A stretch of 64,000 nucleotides of DNA from positions 558,001 to 622,000 of the forward strand of contig CP145419.1 of assembly GCA_036867785.1 (NCBI GenBank), in the 5' to 3' direction. The position numbers and the translations under genes are program-made. Below the pieces are notes generated by a model. It was not told the DNA's origin. It ran no database searches and was given only the letters and a program-made list of their open reading frames with translations. Origin of the DNA: Plasmodiophora brassicae (taxonomy: Eukaryota; Endomyxa: Phytomyxea; Phytomyxea; Plasmodiophorida). Below are positions 56,926 to 64,000 of the stretch, one piece after another (within the stretch, counting starts at the first letter, position 1; every line of letters starts with the position of its first letter).

Positions 56926-58388
56926 TTATTCCGGACAGTCCTCACACCACCGACTCTTTCGACGCACGATCGGCCCAGAACATAGCTGGCCGACCTTGGG
57001 GTTCGGGGAGAAGCGACGCGCATTCTGTCTCACGATCCTCTTGCCGTACCCCTCCTGTGCCATGCGCTCGGCGACTTCCCACGCTGACCGTAACCGCCGT
57101 TGCAGACCCCGCAGGAACTCGCGATACGACCGATCGATCCGCTTGTCTGGCAGTCGAACGTCGTACTCCAGCGGGCCTCGTAGATCCCACCCGAACTCTA
57201 GGTAATGGGGCGTCCCGGCGTCGTCGTCTCCACGGTCGGCGCGCCACTCGACTTCCGCTTCGGGCATTCGAACCGGAAGTGTTGAGCACCGTCGCATCCC
57301 GGGCAGCGCTCTTGGGCTCGGGCCTTCTGGCATTTCGTCCAAGAATGCCCCGTGCTCCGACACGTCCGACACCTGCCGGCTGCACCGACGACCGCCTTCT
57401 TCGTCGGCTTGGCGTCGTCAGCGTTGCGTTCCTCGTAGAGGCATTCGCGTATGAACGAGATCTTCTCCCGGTAGGTCCGCCGCGTCTCCAGGTGCTCCCA
57501 GAGCATGTGGGTGGTCACGAGCTTGCCGCGCACCTGCGCGTTGAGCGACGCGAGATAGATGTCGTAGATCTCGCCGTCGTGTGCGCGATCCGGATCGTTC
57601 TCCCGGTACTCGTTCAGCGCCGTCTCGAGCCGAGGCAGGAAGGCCGTCAGGGTCTCGCCATCCCTCTGCTTGAGGGATTTGGCCGCCAACCCCCACGAGC
57701 CCCGCGTCCGCGCCTCTTTCTTGCCCAGGAGTTTGTCCCGCGACCCGGTCGGAAACAGCCACGTCGACGCTCCGACGTGCGCCCGCAGAGCCGGATGCAT
57801 GCCCTTGGACAGGACATAGTTTTCCTGGTCTTCCCGGCTCGCGTCCCGGCGTCGAACCAGCGGCATGGCCCCGTTGAGCCAGGTCTTGACCGCCTCCCGA
57901 TCTTTCCAGGGGTCTTTCGTGCACTCCTTAAGGTCGATCTTGACCGGTGCCCGGAGCCGCTCGTCGTACCCCCGATCGCCCACCGGCGCCTCACTAGCCA
58001 GCTCGCCGCTGCTGCATCGCACGCGTGCCACCGGCCTGTGCATCGCTGCGATCTGGGTCCTTGCCGCCCGCAGCTCCTCCTTCAGGCCGGCGACGTCTGC
58101 CTCCAGCCGAGCCCTAGCAGTGTCTGCTGGCGCCGAGTTCTCCCGGCCCACTGGAGCTCGGCTTGCCTCTTGCACCGCCATCTGCTCCCTGGCCACGTCC
58201 TGCTCCTTGGCTGCGAGGACCATCGCCCTGACGTCGTCCATATCCAGTCTGAGCGTCGCGATCTCTCCTCTCTGCTGGATCCGCTCCTCGTCCTGGACCT
58301 TCATGTGCGCGATGATCGACCTCAGCATGGGACGCAACTCGTCCAAGTCCTCCGCCTTGACCGTGATCGCCGCATCGTCCGCCGGCAT
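56926..58388 (-). mobile_element. Deleted LTR-type retroelement remnant inside the CAP array
   Basis: A 396-aa gag-like ORF (57198-58388) is followed almost directly, in another frame, by about 90 codons that look like the end of a retroviral-type integrase (YDVRLPDKRIDRSYREFLRG, then AWEVAERMAQEGYGKRIV). Protease, reverse transcriptase, RNase H and the integrase core are missing. I could not find matching long terminal repeats by eye within several hundred bases on either side. It is a non-autonomous remnant or derivative. Confidence 0.7.
57198..58388 (-). CDS. Gag-like protein with two zinc knuckles
   Basis: An uninterrupted 396-aa frame from MPADDAAITVKAEDLDEL. An N-terminal coiled coil (residues about 20-115) precedes a capsid/retrotrans_gag-like middle (DPWKDREAVKTWLNGAM, FLPRLETALNEYREND). 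Two CCHC-type knuckles lie near the C-terminus, beginning CRTCRSTGHSWTKC and CPGCDGAQHFRFEC. Such proteins package element RNA. The frame is intact over its whole length, so it is either young or conserved. A domesticated gag gene is possible. Confidence 0.8.
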   Translation of the reverse strand: MPADDAAITVKAEDLDELRPMLRSIIAHMKVQDEERIQQRGEIATLRLDMDDVRAMVLAAKEQDVAREQMAVQEASRAPVGRENSAPADTARARLEADVAGLKEELRAARTQIAAMHRPVARVRCSSGELASEAPVGDRGYDERLRAPVKIDLKECTKDPWKDREAVKTWLNGAMPLVRRRDASREDQENYVLSKGMHPALRAHVGASTWLFPTGSRDKLLGKKEARTRGSWGLAAKSLKQRDGETLTAFLPRLETALNEYRENDPDRAHDGEIYDIYLASLNAQVRGKLVTTHMLWEHLETRRTYREKISFIRECLYEERNADDAKPTKKAVVGAAGRCRTCRSTGHSWTKCQKARAQERCPGCDGAQHFRFECPKRKSSGAPTVETTTPGRPIT

Positions 58389-59053
58389 GATTCAACCCGA
58401 TACTACAAGCGATTGTGTGCTGCTGAACACGAGCCAATTCAGACTCCACACCGACGTATAGTATGTATGACACATCCGGCGCGATCTCGACGCCGTGACT
58501 GGGTGGTACTCGCCACCGAACAGCAATCGCTGGGCCTCTCCGGCCGCTGGTACTGCTTCATGACTCTGACAGGGGCGTCCGTCCAATTGCCCGCCACAAC
58601 TGCTGGATAGACTTGCTGATCTCGGTCCAGCGGTTTTGCATCGCTTCTTGGCACATAGCCGTCTCCCCAGCCGTGGCCTTCAACTTCAGGAAGACATCGC
58701 CGGATCAGGTGGGCGACCTGGCTTCGTTCCCCGGAAATGGATCCTCGGAGATGATGATGATCCACGCGCGTACAATCGCTGGATCCTCCCCTCCTCTATT
58801 CATTTGCCATCGCGTCCCGTGAACCGTTCGCGCTCGACGCCGATGGCATCCATATACTACACCTAGTACAGGACTCGCGGCGTGAAGCTCTCCTTGTCAA
58901 ACGGCATATGCTTCCAGCTTCCACTGTCCAGATGTCGTTAAGGTTTCTTCAGCTGATCATGCGACATCGCCAGCCTCCAGGGCAGTGCTGAAACTCTTCA
59001 TCGGACTGGAGCTTCAAGTTGTTCTACCCGATAAGCGATAGGAGCCGATAAAC
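58389..59053. other. Non-coding stretch between retroelement remnant and member F
   Basis: 665 bp with small ORFs but no domain. It could contain a decayed 5' untranslated region or LTR of the remnant; no convincing repeat partner found. Confidence 0.4.
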
Positions 59054-60603
59054 TTATAGCTGTACCGTGTGATCAGGTTCCGACACGCTCATCGTCATGG
59101 CGCCTTGGTTAAACTTGTCCCTCGCAACTCCACGTAGCAGGAGTCGGCGAATGGCTTTCGGCATACGTGCATCTGGTCTCCCTGGGTCCTGCACAGCAGC
59201 CGACGTTTGCAAGTCCGCCTGCATCGGTACATGGTGAGGCGCAACAGGTGCGGTTAGTGGCCCTGGACGCACAGGTGCGGGATTACGGTCCTGGCGAAGG
59301 GCTTTGGAGTTGTGCAGCACTCCACGTTGCACTGTGATGCGCTTGCGGATCCACACTACAGTGATGGCCGTGCAGACGACAGCGATGGACCCGATGGCGA
59401 ACAAGGCCGTATTGGAAATGTCGCCAAAGATCACCGACCCGGCCGCAGATGCGCTGTCCAGGACACCACCCGCGCCTTTCGAGCTGCTCGTCCTCGTCTT
59501 CGGAGTCGACAATGCTTTGCCAGCGGTGGACCTGGGAACTGACGTGTGGCGGGGATGGCTTGCCAGGTCCGGCTTGGCCACCGACGTAGACGGCTCGACT
59601 GGCAGTACTGCCGATTCTCTCTTGACACTCGTCAGAGGCCAATCATGTACAATCGAAGTTCGAGATATGGGACGTCGCCGCGTCGTGTTTCCTCGGGTAC
59701 GTCGGCCTGTTGTAGGGCGGTTCGTTTGTCTCGTCAAGGATGATACCCTGGCTAGCGTGGATGTCCTCCGGGGTACCAGCGGCGCTGCTGAAACAGACGA
59801 CCTGATCCTCTGGGTCGTCGAGGCGCGCAGCGCTGTCGTCTGTGTCGCGAGGGTGTACATCGTGGTCACCCGCTGCGCTGTGCATAAACCGTTGACGCAA
59901 TAGGGATGTGCTGATGGACAGGTGCCCAGCGTGCACGACGAGTTCGTCACCGACGGCGTGTAAGGACTTGTGTACGACGAGAACCCATTGAACCTTTCAT
60001 CATCACAGTCAGACTGATCTGTCGGCACGCACGATACAGTGTGTGCCTACACGCAGACGAAGATGTTGTACGACCAGCCACAGGCGCTGGCAGACTGATC
60101 CCCGCATCCGACCGCCGTCGTGCCATCGTTGAGAAACACGCTCCATTCATCGTTGCATTGGTATCTGCAGCTGCACATCAACGTGCTGCCTGATTGTTTG
60201 CAGGTCCAGCTTGTCCTCTGTTGCACGTGTTTACCCTAACCCTCAGTACAGGTCTAGTTCAGGAACGCACCTCGTTGAGGAGATCGGTGATGCCATCGAG
60301 GATTCCACGCGTGGAGGCCGACGGCAAGGATGCTTTACCGACCCAGCTCATGCAGTGTGGGCATTGCGGCCCTGCACCGCTGAAGGCGCCCGAGCACTGT
60401 GTGGCGGCATAGCTGGCAGCAGCGGCCGCCATGCTCGCATCCCATTCTAGTTTCACCATCTTCGCCGCCGTGGGGACGACGCTGGCGCGGGCGCTGTTTA
60501 TCAGTTCGAGGACCTGCTGCGGCGTAACGCCAGCGATCAACGCCTCCAATCGAGCAGCCATCAACAACGTGACCGCCCCCAGAGTGGCCCATGCGATCCC
60601 CAT
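59054..60603 (-). CDS. Membrane-anchored CAP-like protein, array member F
   Basis: Three exons with introns of 53 and 57 bp give 479 aa. The start is MGIAWATLGAVTLLMAARLE. CAP segments are LIAGVTPQQVLELINSARAS, LEWDASMAAAAASYAATQC and the second half ending YNIFVC. The Cys-rich module is FNGFSSYTSPYTPSVTNSSC with YCVNGLCT. A Thr/Arg-rich stalk precedes the transmembrane helix ALFAIGSIAVVCTAITVVWI. The tail is KAIRRLLLRGVARDKFNQGA, followed by an acidic end. Retaining intron 2 gives GTG TAG directly after the CAP domain. It is the first member beyond the retroelement remnant and is intact. Confidence 0.87.
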
Positions 60604-60885
60604 TGCGAAAGACGTCGTCCACTTACCTGGATATTTGCTGACGGCGCCCGATCAGACTGTACAAACGCACCAGTTCAACTATCATGCTGCACTCGTACCA
60701 GGAACGACAGCAATGTCCCGTACGTGGATACGTCCTCAGTCGTCCACACGAGGCCAAAGTTATCCGGCATTTGCTTGAAGGAATCGTGCAGGTCACCCGT
60801 CATCATCTTCAAGGAATGCAACTAATTTGGCTAGGACGAACTGGTTCAGGCCTTTGGTGCGGCCATCAACTCATGTGATCTTAAA

Positions 60886-62452
60886 TTATGCATCCGATTC
60901 AGACGGGTCGCTAACCGTCCTGGCACCTTGGTTGAACTTGTCCCTGGCGACGCCTCGTGCCTGTAACCTGCGCACCGCCTTTGGCATCGCATTGAAGGGG
61001 TCATGGGCAGGCGGATCCGCCGGACGTGTGTCGCCAGTGAACGCGCTTTGTCCAACCGACTGTACAGAAGACGTGGCCAGAGGATCAGTCGGCCAGTTGA
61101 TGAATTCTGGGATCGCTCGTGCGGAGAGCTCCTGCTGGTTCCGTCTGCGAATGAGCAACGCCAGGGCGGCCATGCAAACTACAGCGACCGATCCGACCAC
61201 GAACAAGGTCGTGTCTGACACGTCGCTGAAGAGGGACGGCGATCGTGGAGCAGATGCGCTTCTCGTGTCAGCACCTGGACCTTTTGAACTGCTCCGCTTC
61301 GACCGTGGCGTCGTTACTGCCATCCCCGTGCCCAGGCTTGTCACGAACGACCGTACTGAACCTTGTCTAACCGGCTCGAGTGAACGCGTTGATACCCCGC
61401 TAGAGTTTGCCAAGAGCCGAGGCGTCGTTGTCAATCGCGAGCGGGGCCGCATCGTAGACGTTCTCCTTTTCACGTGCCCTGTTGCTGGACGGCTCGTTCG
61501 CTTCCTTAAGGATGGCACGTTGGCACGCTGCAGCGTGGCCCTTAACGTCGTCACAGACGTACGCCTCTTCGTCAACTGCTTCACAGACGTACGCCTCTTT
61601 GTCAACTGCTTCACAGACGTCCGCCTCTTCGTCAACTGCTTCACAGACGTACGCTTGGTCCTCATCTTCGTCACAGACGTACGCCTGGTCGTGAACTGCG
61701 TCGCTGGTCGACGCGTACACAAACTGTTGACACAGGACGGATACGCCGACGGGCAGGTGCCCTGCGTGCACGACGAGTTCGTCGCCGACAACGTGTACGG
61801 GTGGGCGTATGACGAGAACCCATTGAACCTTCCAAGTCGGCATCAGTCGTCGTCGCTGAGGAGCACTGGCAGACGACCCGGTCCTTACGCGCAGACGTAG
61901 ATGTTGTACGACCCGCCGCACGTGCTGGCTAACAGCTCGCCGCACCCAACCGTCGTCGCTCCATCGTTCAGGATGACTTTCCAGTTGTCGTAACAATGGT
62001 ACGACGAGCACTTGCAGGACAGCGTCGTGCCAGATTGTGTGCACGACCACTGCGCTTTCTGACACCCGATCATTCGGATGACGCTGGCCGACCGGCGGAT
62101 AGGTCGCGTGCGTACGTACCTCTCCCATCAGGTCGTTGATGCTGTCGAGCATCCCGTGCGTCGTCGCCGATGGGTACATGCCCTCGCCGATCCAGTTCGC
62201 GCAATCGGGGCACTGGGGACCCTGCCCGTCGAAGTTCGCCGCACACTGTGTGGCCGCGTACCTGGCCGCGGCCGCCGCCAGCGTATCGTTCCAGGTCAGC
62301 CGCACCATCTGCGCCGCTGTCGGCACGACGTTGCCGCGAATGCTGTTCAGCAGGTCGACGACCTGCTGCGGCGTCACGCCGTCAATCAGCGCTTGCAACG
62401 GGCCGGTTAGTACAGCTGTCGCCAGCAGCACCACGACCCATGCCAGGCGCAT
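60886..62452 (-). CDS. Membrane-anchored CAP-like protein, array member G
   Basis: Three exons with introns of 61 and 60 bp give 481 aa. The start is MRLAWVVVLLATAVLTGPLQ. CAP segments are LIDGVTPQQVVDLLNSIRGN, LTWNDTLAAAAARYAATQC and WKVILNDGATTVGCG, ending YNIYVCA. The Cys-rich module is FNGFSSYAHPYTLSATNSSC with SCVNSLCT. The stalk has five to six copies of a ten-residue repeat (KRRTSVKQLT). The transmembrane helix is TLFVVGSVAVVCMAALALLI and the tail KAVRRLQARGVARDKFNQGA. A longer apparent ORF across 61400-62812 arises because both introns are read through in another frame; the spliced model is preferred. Retaining intron 2 gives a stop after the CAP domain. Confidence 0.88.
61551..61700 (-). 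repeat. 30-bp tandem repeats in the stalk of member G
   Basis: Five near-identical units share a TTCACAGACGTACGCC core and encode ten residues each (TKRRTSVKQL type). Units two to four differ by single bases, pointing to recent expansion. Confidence 0.92.
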
Positions 62453-62976
62453 GAGATTCCAGAGGTCGCCGCCGCCTACGAGGATATTTGCTGACGACCC
62501 CGATCGATTCGCGAAATCATACAGTGACGTTTGCCACGTGCCCGGGTTGGGCGTGCACCTTCTTGACCTACACTGATTCACGGACACACTCCTCAAGAGA
62601 GCAACCTGTAGGAGGGGGTGGCGAGCCGGCGACAAGCGCACGGCCAGGTCTATCGTCCGACGACTACCTAGAACGACGATACAGCGCCTTCCTACAGCCC
62701 GACTTCGTATATAGATGCGGCCCGGCTCCAGGTTCCGCTGCGCTTGCCATAGCTTCCTGACCGAACTTGTCGTTGGCGAATGACTTGCGAACGCCCGTCC
62801 CTGTAACGTCACACTTGTGGTAAGACGGTCCCCTGTGCTAGATCATCACTGAACTCTGGCAAGGCGCACCCTGCCTAAATGGCTGTGCTGGACCTGGAGA
62901 TGGATTTGCGAGCGACCGAGTGGGGGCGGCGATAGGCTGGCCTCCGGCCCCCCCAGATGGCGTCCGAATTCGAATC
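62453..62976. other. Promoter of member G and decayed 3' part of member H
   Basis: The first part is upstream sequence of member G. From about 62840 to 62976 the sequence abuts the truncated CAP gene H and should hold its lost second half, but no family similarity remains. Confidence 0.5.
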
Positions 62977-63264
62977 TTACGGCACCTCGGCATCGGCGAT
63001 CCAGCTGACGCAACCTGGGCAGCTGGGTCCTGGCCCGGCCAAGAAGTCTGCCGAGCACTTTGTCGAGGCGTAGCTGGCCGCCGCGGCCGCCAGCGTCTCG
63101 TTCCATTCCAGTTTCACCATTTTCGCTGCCGTCGGCACCACGCCCGCCCGGGCCCTGTTCATCAGATCGACAACCTGCTGTGGCGTAACGCCATCGATCA
63201 GGGCCTCCATTGGGGAAGCCAGCATCAGCAGTGCTGAAACCAGCAATGCCCATGCCGGCGACAT
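62977..63264 (-). pseudogene. Truncated CAP-like gene, array member H
   Basis: The start MSPAWALLVSALLMLASPME is a signal peptide like its siblings. Only the first half of the CAP domain remains: LIDGVTPQQVVDLMNRARAG, LEWNETLAAAAASYASTKC and CPGCVSWIADAEVP, then a stop at 62977-62979. The usual continuation (PSYGTHGILD), the second CAP half, the Cys-rich module, stalk and membrane helix are absent. A donor-like GTAAGA overlaps the stop, but no downstream family exon is found. It is either a decayed copy or a short secreted product of 95 residues. Confidence 0.75.
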
Positions 63265-63380
63265 ATATTCCTGGTCAGGCTGTCGGATAGATATTTCTTT
63301 CTCGCGACCCACACGGTCGTACCTAAACAGTACGCATGACGTGCGCGGGCGTTCCAGGCAAACTCTTCACGATTCATTGG

Positions 63381-64000
63381 TCAATTCAGCTCTGGTTCGG
63401 TCATGCCCACGAACGTCGCTCCCCGGCCGAACTCCTCCCTGGCGACGTACCGAGCCTGTGCGTTGCGAATCGCTTTCGGCAGAGGCGCCTGCCGATAGGG
63501 CGGGCTAGACGCGGCGTCGGAGTCGTGCTCGGATAGTATATCGACCGTTGGCCCCAACGGCGGGCCTGACAACGATGGGCTGTGAAACACGGGCCCCGTA
63601 CCCAACCCGATGGGTGCACCCCGCCAGGTGAGCGTATCGACGCCGTTCCGCATTGCAGGACCCCGATCCACCTGCCTGGCCAGCCTGCAATTCCACACGA
63701 CCGCCGCGACGATCGCTGAGGTGACCGCGGCGGCCCCGATCACGTACAGAAGCCCGTCCGCGAGACCGCCTCCGACGAGGGACGCTCCGGGGGCCGACGT
63801 GCCCCCCAGGTCCACAGGCGCGCCTCTGGAACTCGTCCACGTGGCACCGGATGCGCTTCTGGAACTCGTCCTCGCGGAACTCATCCTCGCTGTTGTCGGC
63901 ATCGCGTATTGTGTGCTGGCCTGGCTGGTCGCCTGCGTCGACGAAGCCACCGTGCTCCTCAGGGGCGTCGGCACCGACGTCGGCATCGGGTCGACGTGTG
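63381..64000 (-). CDS. CAP-array member I, C-terminal part, cut by the window end
   Basis: About 200 codons are open to the window edge. They read as a Ser/Thr/Ala-rich stalk, a transmembrane helix (LLYVIGAAAVTSAIVAAVVW) and a tail with a diverged form of the family motif, KAIRNAQARYVAREEFGRGA, ending MTEPELN. The CAP domain itself would lie to the right of the window. Repeated RTSSRS/ARTSSR units occur in the stalk near 63830-63890. Assignment to the family rests on the tail and position. Confidence 0.75.
   Translation of the reverse strand, partial: HVDPMPTSVPTPLRSTVASSTQATSQASTQYAMPTTARMSSARTSSRSASGATWTSSRGAPVDLGGTSAPGASLVGGGLADGLLYVIGAAAVTSAIVAAVVWNCRLARQVDRGPAMRNGVDTLTWRGAPIGLGTGPVFHSPSLSGPPLGPTVDILSEHDSDAASSPPYRQAPLPKAIRNAQARYVAREEFGRGATFVGMTEPELN

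Noticed and set aside
61551-61700. A CRISPR-like array
   Set aside because: The 30-bp units are contiguous, in frame and without spacers, inside a eukaryotic coding exon.
61400-62812. 470-codon minus-strand ORF that would make member G a longer protein
   Set aside because: It reads through two clear GT..AG introns in a wrong frame. The spliced model restores the GCG motif, the Cys-rich module and an exact multiple of three.

Overview
The window is eukaryotic nuclear DNA. Nearly every gene I could reconstruct is cut by short GT..AG introns of about 45-90 bp, genes sit 36-500 bp apart on both strands, and the products are eukaryote-specific (SMC2, exportin-7, cyclin H, SmD2, Prp43, UVSSA, Argonaute, importin-alpha). 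A CFAP77-like axonemal protein implies flagellated cells. Tandem Zn2Cys6 clusters, several predicted secreted proteins and a surface-protein array would suit a zoosporic fungus or a parasitic protist; a plasmodiophorid-like rhizarian is my best guess from GC content, compactness and intron size, but the sequence does not settle the lineage. Splice sites were chosen by eye, using GT..AG ends, reading frame and family conservation. Where every exon of a gene was resolved, the exon total is a multiple of three.

Layout. 1-4.3 kb: possible gene edge, UVSSA (+), glutathione synthetase (-). 4.5-7.8 kb: a multi-pass transporter gene (+) split by an intact pogo/jerky-type DNA transposon with terminal inverted repeats and a TA target duplication. 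8.7-20 kb: hypothetical genes, a mu-type glutathione S-transferase, a secreted ankyrin protein, a secreted repeat protein with EF-hand-like loops, a mercaptopyruvate sulfurtransferase, a SET-domain protein and a double Zn2Cys6 regulator. 20.1-20.8 kb: decayed Ty3/gypsy integrase. 20.8-34.2 kb: exportin-7, cyclin H, CFAP77, frataxin, SMC2, an RRM-like protein and a small four-exon gene. 34.4-39.9 kb: two tandem intronless Argonautes. 40.4-49.4 kb: Prp43-type helicase, importin-alpha-like protein, SmD2, a PPR-like protein, an adenosine deaminase-like protein and an FHA-parvulin fusion.

49.7-64 kb: a same-strand tandem array of eight related genes (one truncated, one cut by the window end). The full members encode a signal peptide, a degenerate CAP/SCP domain, a cysteine-rich module, a Ser/Thr-rich stalk, one transmembrane helix and a cytoplasmic tail that usually carries a conserved basic motif. 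A gag-bearing retroelement remnant lies inside the array. This family is the most novel-looking content: it resembles a lineage-specific set of membrane-anchored surface proteins. In five members, retention of intron 2 would place a stop directly after the CAP domain and give a soluble secreted form.
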